From positions 3,598,754-3,662,753 of the forward strand of contig NZ_UOOB01000001.1 of NCBI RefSeq assembly GCF_900564145.1: a stretch of 64,000 nt of DNA, read 5' to 3'. Position 1 is the stretch's first letter. Every line of letters begins with the position of its first letter. The notes under the pieces were generated by a model, which was not told where the DNA came from, did not search any database, and saw only the letters and a list, made by a program, of their open reading frames with translations. Shown here one piece after another: positions 19,521-29,720 of the stretch. Source of the stretch: Comamonas sp. lk. Its GTDB lineage: Bacteria > Pseudomonadota > Gammaproteobacteria > Burkholderiales > Burkholderiaceae_C. A program made the translations under genes and the position numbers.

Positions 19521-20825
19521 TCAGAGCGCCGATTTTAGGCTGTGGGCCCATTGGGCGACTTCGGCCAGGGATTGCTGCACTTGCTGGCCTTCGCCATCGC
19601 GCAGCGATTTGACGGTCACCTTGCCCTCGGCCAGCTCGTCGGCGCCAAAGATCAGCGCAAAGCGTGCACCCGATCCATCGGCTTTCTTGAACTGGGATTT
19701 CATCGAACCCATGCCCTCGGCCGAGCCGCCGGCAGCCGCATGCATTTGCACGGCCACACCACGGCTGCGCAGCTGGTGCGCGGTCTTGAAGACCTGGGGC
19801 AGGGCCGATGCGTCGGGGATGATGGCGTAGACATCGGCCGCAGGCTGCGGGATCTCGGCGCCGATTTCCTTGAGCACTTCCAGCACGCGCTCCACGCCCA
19901 TGCCCCAGCCCACGGCGGAAGCCGGCTTGCCGCCGATTTGCTCGATCAGATAGTCGTAACGGCCGCCGCCGCAGATGGTGCCTTGCGAGCCCAGCTTGTC
20001 GGTAATGAACTCGAACACCGTGAGGTTGTAGTAATCCATGCCGCGCACCAGACGCGGATTCAGAGTCCATGCCACGTCGTTGGCATCCAGAATGTCCTGC
20101 ACGGCCTTCAGGTGGGCCTTGGAGGCATCGCCCAGATAGTCCATCAGCTTGGGCGCGGCGTTGACCATTTCCTGCATGGCAGGGTTTTTGGTGTCCAGCA
20201 CGCGCAGCGGGTTGGAATACATGCGGCGCTTGGCCTCTTCGTCCATCACGGCGGTGTGCTGTTCGAAGTAGGCAATCAGGGCCTCGCGGTGGGCCTTGCG
20301 CTCATCGGGCTGGCCCAGGCTGTTGAGTTCCAGGCGCACGTCGGTGATGCCCAGTTCCGCCCACAGCTGCGCGGCCAGCAAAATCACTTCGGCATCCAGC
20401 TCGGGACCGGCAAAGCCCATGGCCTCCACGCCGACCTGATGGAACTGGCGATAGCGACCGCGCTGCGGGCGCTCGTGGCGGAACATCTGGCCGATGTAGA
20501 ACAGGCGCTTGCCGCCTTCATACAGCAGATTGTTTTCGACGATGGCACGCACCACGCCGGCCGTGCCTTCGGGGCGCAGGGTCAGATGTTCGCCATTGAG
20601 TTTGTCTTCAAAGGAGTACATCTCCTTTTCGACAATATCGGTCACCTCACCCAGGCCACGCACAAACAAAGCGGTGGGCTCGACGATGGGGGTGCGGATA
20701 TTGCGGTAGGCAAAGCGGCTCATCAGATCGCGCACCTTGCCCTCAAACCACTCCCAGCGCGCGGAATCGGGCGGGAGGATGTCGTTCATGCCTTTGACGG
20801 CGGTCAGTTTTTCGTTTTTAGCCAC
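19521..20825 (-). CDS. hisS: Histidyl-tRNA synthetase
   Basis: Class II aminoacyl-tRNA synthetase charging tRNA-His. Motif 2 region [18 protein letters not shown] and [15 protein letters not shown], His-specific motifs [15 protein letters not shown] and [13 protein letters not shown], then motif 3 ([12 protein letters not shown]), and a C-terminal anticodon-binding domain. There is no ATG at the start: the GTG at 20825 (reading [20 protein letters not shown]) agrees with the family N-terminus, while a TTG at 20837 adds four residues. About 434 residues. Confidence 0.97.
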   Translation of the reverse strand: MAKNEKLTAVKGMNDILPPDSARWEWFEGKVRDLMSRFAYRNIRTPIVEPTALFVRGLGEVTDIVEKEMYSFEDKLNGEHLTLRPEGTAGVVRAIVENNLLYEGGKRLFYIGQMFRHERPQRGRYRQFHQVGVEAMGFAGPELDAEVILLAAQLWAELGITDVRLELNSLGQPDERKAHREALIAYFEQHTAVMDEEAKRRMYSNPLRVLDTKNPAMQEMVNAAPKLMDYLGDASKAHLKAVQDILDANDVAWTLNPRLVRGMDYYNLTVFEFITDKLGSQGTICGGGRYDYLIEQIGGKPASAVGWGMGVERVLEVLKEIGAEIPQPAADVYAIIPDASALPQVFKTAHQLRSRGVAVQMHAAAGGSAEGMGSMKSQFKKADGSGARFALIFGADELAEGKVTVKSLRDGEGQQVQQSLAEVAQWAHSLKSAL

Positions 20826-20918
20826 GGAAACTCTCAAACTCGGGTACTAGCAAAACAAGAGCTGGCAGCGCCTGCTACTCTTGGTTTTAAAAGCAAAACA
20901 ATACTCAAAACCAAATGA

Positions 20919-20937
20919 ATAGCGCGCTAGGCGCTAT
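20919..20937. repeat. Short palindrome related to the window's interspersed TAGCGC-type repeat
   Basis: ATAGCGC at 20919-20925 and GCGCTAT at 20931-20937 form a perfect 7-5-7 inverted repeat between hisS and ispG, followed by CAATT. It resembles the GATAGC/AGCGCT elements found elsewhere in the window and is a divergent member at best. Confidence 0.5.
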
Positions 20938-21016
20938 CAATTCTTTTGCGAAATCTGCATTCATTGTGCCAGCAGCACAAAAAGCCAGGGCGGGCACAGC
21001 TTTCGCACCGAAACAG

Positions 21017-22300
21017 CTATGCCGGATGCCCGCCGTACTTGCGCTGCACATAGTCCAGCACCAGGGCCTGGAACTCTTCGGCAATACGCTCGCCACGCAG
21101 GGTCACGGTTTTTTCGCCATCCACGTACACCGGAGCAGCCGGCGCTTCGCCATTGCCGGGCAGGCTGATGCCTATGCTGGCATGCTTGCTCTCGCCGGGG
21201 CCGTTGACGATACAGCCCATTACCGCCACTTTCATGGCTTCCACGCCCGGGTACTGGGCACGCCACACCGGCATTTCGCCGCGCAGATAGTCATCGATGC
21301 GCTTGGCCAGTTCCTGGAAGGTGGTGCTGGTGGTGCGACCGCAACCCGGGCAGGCCGTGACGCTGGGCACAAAAATGCGCAAACCCAGGGACTGCAGAAT
21401 CTCGGAAGCCACCACCACCTCTTGCGTACGCGCTTCGCCCGGCAGGGGCGTGAGCGAGACGCGAACGGTATCGCCAATGCCTTCCTGCAGCAGCACGGAC
21501 AGCGCTGCGGTGGAGGCCACCGTGCCCTTGGTAGCCATGCCGGCCTCGGTCAAACCCAGGTGCAAAGCGTAATCGGTGCGGCGCGACAGTTCGCGGTACA
21601 CCGAAATCAGATCCTGCACGCCGCTGACCTTGCACGACAGGATGATGTTGTCGCCGTTCATGCCTATCTCTTCGGCACGCTGGGCCGAGGAAATGGCCGA
21701 AGTGATCAGCGCCTCGTACATGACCTGGCGCGTATCCCAGGGCCTGGAGCGCTTGGAGTTCTGGTCCATCAGCTCGGCCATGATTTCCTGATCGAGCGAG
21801 CCCCAGTTGACGCCGATGCGCACCGCCTTGTCGTACTTGGCGGCAATCTCGATCATCTGGCTGAACTGCTTGTCCTTTTTGTCGCCCTTGCCCACGTTGC
21901 CGGGGTTGATGCGGTATTTGGACAAGGCTTCGGCGCAGGCCGGATAGTCCGTCAGCAGACGGTGGCCGTTGTAGTGAAAGTCGCCCACCAGCGGCACGTA
22001 CTCGCCCATGCGGTCGAGCTGCTCGCGGATATAGGGTACGGCGGCAGCGGCTTCCGGCGTGTTGACGGTGATACGCACCATCTCGGAGCCGGCCTGTGCC
22101 AGCTGACGCACCTGAATGGCGGTCTCCACCGCATCCACGGTGTCGGTATTGGTCATGGACTGCACGCGCACCGGCGCGTCGCCACCCACAGTTACCACAT
22201 TGTTGCGCCACACCACACGGGCCTGACGCGACTTGCGCGGCAGCGGGCTGGCGATGGCAATCGCTTGGCTGGGCTGCTGCAAATTGGGGGAATCTTGCAC
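21017..22300 (-). CDS. ispG: 4-hydroxy-3-methylbut-2-en-1-yl diphosphate synthase (IspG/GcpE)
   Basis: A [4Fe-4S] enzyme of the MEP pathway to isoprenoids. The 427-residue protein has the N-terminal TIM-barrel signature ([17 protein letters not shown]) and the cluster cysteines in TACPGCGRT and [11 protein letters not shown]. It is the longer betaproteobacterial form with an insertion between barrel and cluster domain. The start is GTG at 22300. rodZ precedes it by 19 bases and hisS follows. Confidence 0.97.
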   Translation of the reverse strand: MQDSPNLQQPSQAIAIASPLPRKSRQARVVWRNNVVTVGGDAPVRVQSMTNTDTVDAVETAIQVRQLAQAGSEMVRITVNTPEAAAAVPYIREQLDRMGEYVPLVGDFHYNGHRLLTDYPACAEALSKYRINPGNVGKGDKKDKQFSQMIEIAAKYDKAVRIGVNWGSLDQEIMAELMDQNSKRSRPWDTRQVMYEALITSAISSAQRAEEIGMNGDNIILSCKVSGVQDLISVYRELSRRTDYALHLGLTEAGMATKGTVASTAALSVLLQEGIGDTVRVSLTPLPGEARTQEVVVASEILQSLGLRIFVPSVTACPGCGRTTSTTFQELAKRIDDYLRGEMPVWRAQYPGVEAMKVAVMGCIVNGPGESKHASIGISLPGNGEAPAAPVYVDGEKTVTLRGERIAEEFQALVLDYVQRKYGGHPA

Positions 22301-22319
22301 TTTTGCTTACCTCGAACGC

Positions 22320-23228
22320 TTACTTGACCACGAAGCGAGCCACGTTGTCACGTGTGTTCGCAATATCGAGAGGCTCGCCACGCACGGTCACCTTGGTGCC
22401 CTTGGCATTGCCCACGATCACGGACAGGGGCAGCGTGCCGTCGGCCGTCACGGACTCATCCTTGGCCAAAGTTTTCTCGAGCACCACCTTGCCGTTGGCA
22501 TCCTTGACCTTGACCCAGGACTGGACTGTGGCCGTCAACTTCAACACGGCTGCCGATGCATCGGCCGCGGGGGCTTCCGCCGCTGTCGTTGCCGGTGCAG
22601 CTGGCGCAGCCACCGGTGCCACCGCCGCAGATGCTCCCGCATCGCCAGCCGGCGCCTCGCCGCTGATGGAAGCAGCGCCCAGCACCACGCCGGAACCGGC
22701 GTCGGCAGCACCTGCAGCAGCCGCCGAGTCCGTGCCCTGTGTCACGGTAGACGCTTCATCGGCACTCTGGCGCATGGGCACAAAATACACGGCAGCCGCT
22801 GCTACCAGCAGCACTACCACACCGACCACCACCTTGCGCGTGCCATTTTCACCGCCGCCCAATGGCGTGCCAGCGCCCTTGAAGCTGCGACGCTCTCTCA
22901 CGGTCTCATTGATGCCCGGGCCGCCATTGGACAGGCTTTTGAGCTGGGTGCGTGGTAACAAGGCCAGCACAGGAGCCGGATCCAGCTGCAAGCTGCGGCA
23001 CATGCCCATGGCCAGTGCGCGCATGAAGACATGATCGGAAAACGCCGCGTAATCGTCATCTTCCAGGGCCTGCAGCTTTTGCTGGGGCACTTTCAGCGTG
23101 GCAGCCATACTGGGCAGCTGCATACGGGCGGCTTCACGCGCCTGGCGCAACATGGCACCGGCGGTCACCGGAGCGGACTCTTTTTCTTCGCTTTGCATAT
23201 TCACCTCATCCACCACACCGTCACTCAT
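22320..23228 (-). CDS. rodZ: RodZ-like cell-shape protein (HTH, transmembrane segment, DUF4115)
   Basis: A 302-residue membrane protein. The N-terminal helix-turn-helix of the RodZ type (AGAMLRQAREAARMQLPSMAATLKV) is followed by one transmembrane helix (KVVVGVVVLLVAAAAVYFVP near residue 150), a long Ala-rich linker, and a C-terminal DUF4115 beta domain (TATVQSWVKVKDANGKVVLEKTL). RodZ links MreB to the elongation machinery. The ATG at 23228 overlaps the end of pilF by eight bases (ATGAGTGA), implying translational coupling; an upstream in-frame start at 23312 would lie deep in pilF. Confidence 0.9.
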   Translation of the reverse strand: MSDGVVDEVNMQSEEKESAPVTAGAMLRQAREAARMQLPSMAATLKVPQQKLQALEDDDYAAFSDHVFMRALAMGMCRSLQLDPAPVLALLPRTQLKSLSNGGPGINETVRERRSFKGAGTPLGGGENGTRKVVVGVVVLLVAAAAVYFVPMRQSADEASTVTQGTDSAAAAGAADAGSGVVLGAASISGEAPAGDAGASAAVAPVAAPAAPATTAAEAPAADASAAVLKLTATVQSWVKVKDANGKVVLEKTLAKDESVTADGTLPLSVIVGNAKGTKVTVRGEPLDIANTRDNVARFVVK

Positions 23229-24066
23229 TGAAGGCTCCCCGCTCATACGCCAGCCACTGGCGCGACTGAGGGAAACGGCGCTGCAATTGCTCAGCACCCA
23301 GACGCACTCCAATGTCGTCGTGCAATGCCCTGTCGATCTTGATTCCCAGCCACAGACTGTCTGCGCTTGCCTGATTGTTATTGGTATTTGCGCGGCGCAG
23401 ATAAAACTGTGCTTTCTGAGGCTCGCCTTTTTGCCACAGCACCTGGGCTAGGTTGTAAGCCGTGACCGGATTGCCCGCATCCATCTCATAGGACTGAAAC
23501 ATGGATTGGTATGCGGCATCGAGCTGGCCGGCCTGCTGATAGCAAATGCCTTTGGCCAGCAAGGTCTTGGAGCGCTCCTGATAGCGAGGCTGCTGCAAGG
23601 CCTTGTCAAACCATTGCTGAGCGCTATCGAATTTCTTTTGCTGACACAGCAGCCAGCCGTAGTTGTGGATCTGGTTGCCATCGTCGGGATGGAATTCCAA
23701 GGCTTTCTTCATGGCCACATCGGCCTTGGACCAGTCTTGCTGCTGCATGAAGATCAGGCCCAGCAAAGCGTAGGCGTCTGCGTAATTGGGGTTGGCCGAC
23801 AGCGCCTGGCCTACCTCTTCCAGAGCCACATCCAGGCGACCGGCCTGAAAATAGCTGGCTGCCAGCTCAAGGCGAATCTGGGCGCGCTTGTGCGCATCTG
23901 CAGCCACCGGGAAAGCCGAGGAGTTGCTGGCCGCCGCAGGCTGCGGCGCAACCGGCGACTGAGGCTGATTGGAGCAACCCATCAAGGCAGCGGTCACAAC
24001 CGGAATTCCCCACCGGGCCCAAAAGTCCCAATGTTGCCAACGCGGTTGCCGCTCCACTGCCTTCAT
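23221..24066 (-). CDS. pilF: Type IV pilus biogenesis lipoprotein PilF/PilW (TPR)
   Basis: An outer-membrane pilotin that helps assemble the PilQ secretin. The N-terminus has a lipobox (ALMGCSNQ) around residue 31. The mature protein consists of TPR repeats, for example NYADAYALLGLIFMQQQDWSKAD and NQIHNYGWLLCQQKKFDSAQQWFDKAL. It is 281 residues, slightly longer than usual. Between rlmN and rodZ, as in most gamma- and betaproteobacteria. Confidence 0.92.
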   Translation of the reverse strand: MKAVERQPRWQHWDFWARWGIPVVTAALMGCSNQPQSPVAPQPAAASNSSAFPVAADAHKRAQIRLELAASYFQAGRLDVALEEVGQALSANPNYADAYALLGLIFMQQQDWSKADVAMKKALEFHPDDGNQIHNYGWLLCQQKKFDSAQQWFDKALQQPRYQERSKTLLAKGICYQQAGQLDAAYQSMFQSYEMDAGNPVTAYNLAQVLWQKGEPQKAQFYLRRANTNNNQASADSLWLGIKIDRALHDDIGVRLGAEQLQRRFPQSRQWLAYERGAFNE

Positions 24067-24088
24067 TTACTTCCCTTTGTTTTAGCCC

Positions 24089-25210
24089 TCAAGACACCTG
24101 CTTGAGGGTGATGATGCGCTGCTTGGCCATGCGCTCTGCAGCGCGTGTCCTGTCCTTCACATCCCCGGCCAGCTGACCGCAGGCGGCATCGATATCGTCA
24201 CCGCGCGTCTTGCGCACCGTGGTCACAATGCCGGCATTGCTCAGCAGGCTGGCGAACTCGGTCACCCGAGCATTGGGCGAACGCAGCAGCCCCGAAGCCG
24301 GGAACGGATTGAACGGAATCAGATTGAACTTGCACCAGTTCTTGCCATCGCCGCGCGCGCGCACCAACTCTATCAGCTGACGCGCATGCTCAGGCTGATC
24401 ATTGACGCCATCGAGCATGCAATATTCAAAGGTGATGAAGTCACGCGGCGCAAAGTCCAGATAGCGCACGCAGGCATCGAGCAGCTCGACAATCGGGTAC
24501 TTCTTGTTCAGCGGCACCAGGTTGTCGCGCAATGGATCGTTGGGCGCATGCAGGGACACGGCCAGAGCCACAGGAGCATCCTGTGCCAGACGGTCCATCA
24601 TGGGCACCACGCCCGAGGTGGAGACCGTGACGCGGCGGCGCGACAGGCCATAGCCGTGGTCGTCGAGCATGGCACGCAAGGCGGGCACCAGAGCCGTGTA
24701 GTTCTGCATGGGCTCGCCCATGCCCATCATCACCACGTTGGAGATGATGCGTTCGTCGGTGCCAAAGCGCTTGCGCAGCGAGTGCTCTGCAAACCACAGC
24801 TGGGCCAAAATCTCGCCGGTGGTCAGATTGCGGCTGAAGCCCTGATGCCCCGTGGAGCAAAAGCGGCAGCCCACGGCGCAGCCAGCCTGGGACGAGATGC
24901 ACAGCGTGCCGCGATCGTCCTCAGGAATAAATACGGATTCAACGGCATTGCCGTCGCCCACATCGAACAACCACTTGACGGTGCCGTCAGTGGAGACATG
25001 TTCCGTCACCACGGGCAAAGCGGTAACGTGGGCCCGGCTTTTGAGCTTTTCGCGCAGGGACTTGGCCAGATCGGTCATCTGGTCGAAATCGCTGGCGCCA
25101 CGCTGGTGAATCCAGCGAAACAGCTGCGTTGCACGGAAACGCTTCTCCCCGAGCTGCTCGCAGTATGCGGTCAGGCCTTCGAGGTCAAAATCAAGCAAAT
25201 TGGTAGTCAT
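24089..25210 (-). CDS. rlmN: Dual-specificity RNA methyltransferase RlmN
   Basis: A radical-SAM enzyme that methylates A2503 of 23S rRNA and A37 of some tRNAs. The CxxxCxxC cluster motif is present in [13 protein letters not shown], followed by [24 protein letters not shown] is the SAM-binding GEP motif, and the catalytic C-terminal Cys is in the [23 protein letters not shown] segment. The ATG at 25210 ([13 protein letters not shown]) begins the conserved part; the open frame continues upstream only to a TTG at 25237. 373 residues. Confidence 0.97.
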   Translation of the reverse strand: MTTNLLDFDLEGLTAYCEQLGEKRFRATQLFRWIHQRGASDFDQMTDLAKSLREKLKSRAHVTALPVVTEHVSTDGTVKWLFDVGDGNAVESVFIPEDDRGTLCISSQAGCAVGCRFCSTGHQGFSRNLTTGEILAQLWFAEHSLRKRFGTDERIISNVVMMGMGEPMQNYTALVPALRAMLDDHGYGLSRRRVTVSTSGVVPMMDRLAQDAPVALAVSLHAPNDPLRDNLVPLNKKYPIVELLDACVRYLDFAPRDFITFEYCMLDGVNDQPEHARQLIELVRARGDGKNWCKFNLIPFNPFPASGLLRSPNARVTEFASLLSNAGIVTTVRKTRGDDIDAACGQLAGDVKDRTRAAERMAKQRIITLKQVS

Positions 25211-25272
25211 ATCGGCAGGTGGCGAGGCATCAAACAACCTTGTAGAACCACGCCGTGGTGAGCATTTTCGGC

Positions 25273-25312
25273 GCTGACACCGGTTTCGCCCAGGCGAAAC
25301 CCTGGCGTCAGC
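25273..25312. other. Long stem-loop between ndk and rlmN
   Basis: GCTGAC at 25273-25278 pairs with GTCAGC at 25307-25312, and GGTTTCGCC (25282-25290) with GGCGAAACC (25293-25301), leaving a 2-base loop and a small bulge. No T run follows on the minus strand, so it may act as attenuator, processing site or stabiliser between the two genes. Confidence 0.55.
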
Positions 25313-25339
25313 GAGAGCATGCTGTGAAGCTTGCGTGGA

Positions 25340-25765
25340 TTAACGCGAGTAAACGTTCATGCCGGGGAAGAAGAAGGCAACTTCCACAGCAGCGGTTTCA
25401 GCAGCGTCAGAGCCGTGCACGGCGTTGGCGTCGATGCTGTCGGCGAAGTCGGCGCGGATCGTGCCCTTTTCAGCCTTCTTGGGATCGGTAGCGCCCATCA
25501 GTTCACGGTTCTTCAGGATGGCGTTTTCGCCTTCCAGAGCCTGGATCATCACGGGGCCGGAGATCATGAAGTCCACCAGGTCCTTGAAGAAAGGACGGGC
25601 AGCGTGCACAGCGTAGAACTGTTCGGCTTCCACGCGCGACAGGTGCACCAGCTTGGCAGCCACAACCTTCAGGCCAGCAGCTTCAAAGCGTGCGTAGATT
25701 TGACCGATCACGTTCTTGGCAACTGCGTCGGGCTTGATGATGGAGAGAGTGCGTTCGATAGCCAT
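25340..25765 (-). CDS. ndk: Nucleoside diphosphate kinase
   Basis: Transfers phosphate between nucleoside tri- and diphosphates via a phospho-His intermediate. The 141-residue sequence begins [14 protein letters not shown], with the substrate-binding YxxH-type region, and contains the active-site His in [20 protein letters not shown] (family NxxHGSD motif). Complete and of normal length. It is the first gene of the large minus-strand housekeeping block. Confidence 0.98.
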   Translation of the reverse strand: MAIERTLSIIKPDAVAKNVIGQIYARFEAAGLKVVAAKLVHLSRVEAEQFYAVHAARPFFKDLVDFMISGPVMIQALEGENAILKNRELMGATDPKKAEKGTIRADFADSIDANAVHGSDAAETAAVEVAFFFPGMNVYSR

Positions 25766-25876
25766 GGTGTTAATTCCTAATCAGGGTTACTGTGGATTTT
25801 TGCCGGAAAAGCAAAACCGTCGATTTTAGCGGTGCCGTTATAGACCTTGGCAATACGGCACCACTCAAAATTTCAC

Positions 25877-25896
25877 TCCCCAGAAGAATCTGGGGA
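25877..25896. terminator. Perfect stem-loop after rluB, weak terminator
   Basis: TCCCCAGA (25877-25884) and TCTGGGGA (25889-25896) form an 8-4-8 hairpin nine bases beyond the rluB stop. On the minus strand it is followed by GTGAAATTTT, so the T run is displaced and termination may be partial, possibly allowing read-through towards ndk. Confidence 0.5.
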
Positions 25897-25904
25897 ATAA
25901 CGCA

Positions 25905-27401
25905 TCAGCGGCGGCGCTTGGCGGTCTGACGGGCTCGCGAGAGGCTGTCGCCACCGATATAGCCCACTGAGGTGCGCATGGGATCGGGCTGGCTGCTCTG
26001 ACCTTGCTGGCGGCCACCGCCGCCGCCCTTGCCCGAGCGGTTGTTGGCATTGGCCGAGGGCTTGGCGGGCTGGCGCTCGTCGAACAGACCCACGGGGGCC
26101 GGACGGTTGCCATCCCACTCGCTGCGGCGCTGACCACCACCTTCACGGCGACCTGTCTGGGGACGGTCGGCATTGAAGCCACGCCCCGAATTGCCGCGAC
26201 CATTACCCCGGCCGTTGCGATCACCACCGCGGCCATTGCCAACCGCGCGATCAACCGGAGCACGCTCCTTGACACCGGCCACAGCCATCAGCGCCTTGAT
26301 ATCGGCCTGATCCAGCTCCACCCAGGCACCGCGCTTCAAGCCGCGGGGCAGCATCATGGCGCCGTAACGGATACGGATCAGGCGGCTCACGGCGTGGCCT
26401 ACAGACTCGAACATGCGGCGCACTTCGCGGTTGCGACCTTCGGAGATGGTCACGCGGTACCAGTGATTGGCACCTTCACCGCCGCCGTCTTCGATGGAGC
26501 CGAAGCTGGCGATGCCATCTTCCAGCTGCACGCCGTCCGTCAGCAGCTTTTTCTCGTCCTTGCTCAGTGCACCCAGCACGCGGGCCGCGTATTCACGCTC
26601 CAGGCCAAATCGGGGGTGCATCAGGCTGTTGGCCAGCTCGCCGGAGCTGGTGAACAGCAGCAGACCTTCGGTATTCAAATCCAGACGGCCAACAGACTGC
26701 CACTTGCCGTGCTGCAGCCTGGGCAGCTTGCGAAACACGGTGGGGCGGTTTTGTGGATCGTCATGCGTCACCACTTCACCCACGGGCTTGTGATAGGCAA
26801 TCACACGGGCTGGCGGTGGATCGATACGGAAACGGATAGGTTCACCATTGACCTTAACCACGTCGCCGAACTGCACGCGCTGGCCCACGTGGGCTGGCTC
26901 GTTGTTGACGGAGATACGGCCCTCCAGAATCAGCTGCTCCATCTCCAGGCGCGAGCCCATGCCGGCCTGAGCCAGCACCTTGTGCAGCTTGGGCGAATCG
27001 ACCTGGGGCGCCAGCACGCGCTTGGCGGGCATGGCGTTGTCGTTTTCCTCGTCGGCATCGAACTCGCCGGAGATCACATCGTCAAAGTCATAGCCTTGCG
27101 ATGCGTTCTTGGCGGATTTGTTGGAATTTTGGCCTTCAGCCTGCTCCACATCAGCGCCATCAGCTTCTGTTTCGATAGCATCATCCAACACTTCAGGCAA
27201 CTCTTGCTCCGTGGCGGCCACTGGGGCGCTGGTACGGGGCTTGGCAGACTCACGCTTGCGCGCTGGCTTTGCCGCAGCAGCCTTGGCTTTGGCCTTGGGC
27301 TTGGGCTTGGGCTTGACCACGCGAGGCTTGCGGGGCTTTTTTTCGACGGCAGGAGTTGCTTGCGGCTCGTCTTGCATCTGGGTCGATGTCTCGTTGTTCA
27401 T
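25905..27401 (-). CDS. rluB: 23S rRNA pseudouridine synthase RluB with long disordered extensions
   Basis: An RsuA-family pseudouridine synthase that modifies 23S rRNA at U2605. The core shows an S4 domain ([21 protein letters not shown], around 138-190) and the catalytic Asp in [15 protein letters not shown]. The protein has 498 residues against about 290 in E. coli. The N-terminal ~135 residues include a Lys/Pro/Ala-rich, histone-H1-like block followed by an acidic stretch. The C-terminal ~110 residues are Gly/Arg/Asn-rich ([16 protein letters not shown]). It starts within the scpB stop (ATGA overlap, 27398-27401), so the two are translationally coupled. Confidence 0.95.
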   Translation of the reverse strand: MNNETSTQMQDEPQATPAVEKKPRKPRVVKPKPKPKAKAKAAAAKPARKRESAKPRTSAPVAATEQELPEVLDDAIETEADGADVEQAEGQNSNKSAKNASQGYDFDDVISGEFDADEENDNAMPAKRVLAPQVDSPKLHKVLAQAGMGSRLEMEQLILEGRISVNNEPAHVGQRVQFGDVVKVNGEPIRFRIDPPPARVIAYHKPVGEVVTHDDPQNRPTVFRKLPRLQHGKWQSVGRLDLNTEGLLLFTSSGELANSLMHPRFGLEREYAARVLGALSKDEKKLLTDGVQLEDGIASFGSIEDGGGEGANHWYRVTISEGRNREVRRMFESVGHAVSRLIRIRYGAMMLPRGLKRGAWVELDQADIKALMAVAGVKERAPVDRAVGNGRGGDRNGRGNGRGNSGRGFNADRPQTGRREGGGQRRSEWDGNRPAPVGLFDERQPAKPSANANNRSGKGGGGGRQQGQSSQPDPMRTSVGYIGGDSLSRARQTAKRRR

Positions 27402-28498
27402 TGAGGGTTCCCCTCGGCGGCGCTTTTCTCGCCGTCATCCAAATTCTGTTCATCGTCAGCACCGCCTTCAGCGTCGGTGCCGTAGTCATCTTCCAAAAAG
27501 GCGCGCAAGCCCAGCCATTCCCGGCGTGCCGGCTTTTCACCGGCGCCTGCACCCGCCATCGCCTCCGGCTGCGCCTTTTGCGGCTTCGCCTGCTTTTGCG
27601 CTACTTTTGACGCCACCGGCCCGGGCACTGCTGCCTGGGGCGCGATCGGCACAAATTCCTGAATCTCCGGCTCAGGTTCTGGCGCAATCCCTGTCTCGGA
27701 TTGCGGCGCTGCCTGCAACTGCAACTCAGGCACTGCATATGCAGGCTCGGGCTTCGCCACAGACTCCAATTCATCGTCCAGCGCCACGGTCGCCATCTGC
27801 GCCGCAGCCGCCTCCTCACTGTCGCCATCCGGGGCCGATTCGGCCTCATCCACTGCAGCAGCCAGATTCACGGCCTCCACAGCGTTCAAAGCCTCCGGCA
27901 ACTCCAGCACCGGCCCGTCGTCGGCCTGCTCGACCTCGGCGTCCTGCTGACCTTCTTCCAGCGCCTTGAAAAGGCTTTGCTGGCTTTGGGTTTCCTCCAG
28001 CATGGGCAACTGGTCCAGCGATTGCAGGCCCAGATCGTCCAGAAACTGGCGGGTGGTGGCAAACAGCGAAGGACGGCCCACGGTTTCCCGGTGACCGATC
28101 ACCTCGATCCAGCCGCGATCTTCCAGCTGCTTGATCAGCAGACTGTTGACCGTCACACCCCGAATATCTTCAATGTCTCCGCGCGTGACCGGCTGACGGT
28201 AGGCAATGATGGCCAGCGTCTCCAGCGTGGCGCGCGTGTACTTGGGCGGTTTTTCGGGATGCAGCCGATCCAGGTAAATACGCATCTCGGGACGGCTTTG
28301 AAACCGCCAGCCCGATGCCACCTGCACCAGCTCCACCCCTTTTTGTGACCAATCTTTTTGCAGATCGAGCAACAAATCCTTGAGGGTATCCGAACCCAGC
28401 ACGTCATCAAAAAGTGAGCGCATCTCGCGCAGTGTCACTGGCTGTAGAGCACAAATCAATGCTGTTTCAAGAACCCGCTTGGCATCTACCGTATTCAT
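27398..28498 (-). CDS. scpB: Segregation and condensation protein B with acidic extension
   Basis: ScpB, the winged-helix subunit of the SMC-ScpAB condensin. The canonical part lies in about residues 5-190 ([19 protein letters not shown]..., [43 protein letters not shown]). The remaining ~175 residues are Glu/Ala/Pro-rich and probably disordered; typical ScpB proteins end near residue 200. It overlaps rluB by four bases. The partner scpA is not in this window. Confidence 0.95.
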   Translation of the reverse strand: MNTVDAKRVLETALICALQPVTLREMRSLFDDVLGSDTLKDLLLDLQKDWSQKGVELVQVASGWRFQSRPEMRIYLDRLHPEKPPKYTRATLETLAIIAYRQPVTRGDIEDIRGVTVNSLLIKQLEDRGWIEVIGHRETVGRPSLFATTRQFLDDLGLQSLDQLPMLEETQSQQSLFKALEEGQQDAEVEQADDGPVLELPEALNAVEAVNLAAAVDEAESAPDGDSEEAAAAQMATVALDDELESVAKPEPAYAVPELQLQAAPQSETGIAPEPEPEIQEFVPIAPQAAVPGPVASKVAQKQAKPQKAQPEAMAGAGAGEKPARREWLGLRAFLEDDYGTDAEGGADDEQNLDDGEKSAAEGNPQ

Positions 28499-28600
28499 AG
28501 GCGCAGCGTTTCGGGAGAGGCTGTCGCAACCGCAAGCCGGTGGGACGCCAATTTCAATGTAGAGAGGAAGCGCCCCATCAATGCCATCATGTGTCGATGG

Positions 28601-29707
28601 TCAGAGGCTTTCCGGGGGATTGTAACGCAGGCCCCAATTATCCAGTGCCGCCGTCATGTCTTGCGGCAGCGGAGCATGCAGAACCAGGGGTTTGTGCGAG
28701 ACCGGATGCTCGAAGGCCAGCCTGAAGGCATGCAGCGCCTGGCGCGTCAGACCGCCTTGGGGCTGTCCGCCATACACGCTGTCGGCCACCAGCGGATGAC
28801 CCAGTGAAGCCATGTGCACCCGGATCTGGTGGGTGCGTCCGGTATGCAAGGTGCAGCGCACCAGGCAGCGCTGATCATCACCCGCCAGCCAGTCAAAGTC
28901 GGTGCGTGCGGTTTTGCCGGCATTCACCGCCAGATCGACCACGGCCATGCGCAGACGGTTGCGCGGATCGCGGCCAATAGGCGCGTTCACCTCGCGGTGC
29001 TTGCGCGGCCCCCAGTCCTTGTGAGCAATGGCCAGATACTGGCGGCTGACATCGCGCGCCGCAATCATCTTGACCAGCGCATCCATGGTGGCGCGGTTGC
29101 GTGCCACCACCATCAGGCCGCTGGTGTCCTTGTCCAGACGGTGAACAATGCCGGCTCGCGGCACCTGACGGGCTTTCTCGTCACGGGCCAGCAGGCCGTT
29201 GAGCAGCGTACCCGTCCAGTTACCGGGAGCCGGATGCACCACCAGGCCCGCAGGCTTGTTGACCACCAGCAGATCGTCGTCCTCATAGACCACGTTCAGC
29301 TCCATCGCCTCGGGCTGGAAAGCCATGGATTGCTGGGTAGGCCGCATTTCCACGCGCAGCCGGTCGCCCACATTGACCTTGGCCGAAGGCTTGGCCAGCG
29401 GCTTGCCGTTGAGCGTGACTGCGCCATCGGCCAGCAGCTGCTGCAGATAGTTGCGCGAGAACTCGGAAACCCCTTGAGCCAGCACCTTGTCCGCACGCTG
29501 GCCGTGATACTCGGCCGTGACCAGCAGGTCGCGGATTTCTGTTTCGCCGTCCGATGCTGCCTCATCGGCGCCTTCATCCCACAGTGCCTGAGCCAGCGCC
29601 TGGGCGTGGGCCGCCACCTCGTCAAAGGTCGAATCCCCGCCAGAAGACACAAGCCCCTGCGAGGCAGGGGCTTGTGATGCGGGCTTGCTTTTCTTTGCTT
29701 GAGCCAT
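28601..29707 (-). CDS. rluD: 23S rRNA pseudouridine(1911/1915/1917) synthase RluD
   Basis: RluA-family pseudouridine synthase with an S4 domain (RADKVLAQGVSEFSRNYLQQLLADGAV) and the catalytic motif GIVHRLDKDTSGLMVVARN; the Asp of HRLDKDTSG is catalytic. The N-terminal ~60 residues are Lys/Ala/Ser-rich. The ATG at 29707 (MAQAKKSKPASQ) is preferred over the open frame to 29779, which would enter nlpD. Last gene of the surE-pcm-nlpD unit, only 13 bases after nlpD. Confidence 0.95.
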   Translation of the reverse strand: MAQAKKSKPASQAPASQGLVSSGGDSTFDEVAAHAQALAQALWDEGADEAASDGETEIRDLLVTAEYHGQRADKVLAQGVSEFSRNYLQQLLADGAVTLNGKPLAKPSAKVNVGDRLRVEMRPTQQSMAFQPEAMELNVVYEDDDLLVVNKPAGLVVHPAPGNWTGTLLNGLLARDEKARQVPRAGIVHRLDKDTSGLMVVARNRATMDALVKMIAARDVSRQYLAIAHKDWGPRKHREVNAPIGRDPRNRLRMAVVDLAVNAGKTARTDFDWLAGDDQRCLVRCTLHTGRTHQIRVHMASLGHPLVADSVYGGQPQGGLTRQALHAFRLAFEHPVSHKPLVLHAPLPQDMTAALDNWGLRYNPPESL

Positions 29708-29720
29708 GCTTGAAGCAGAT

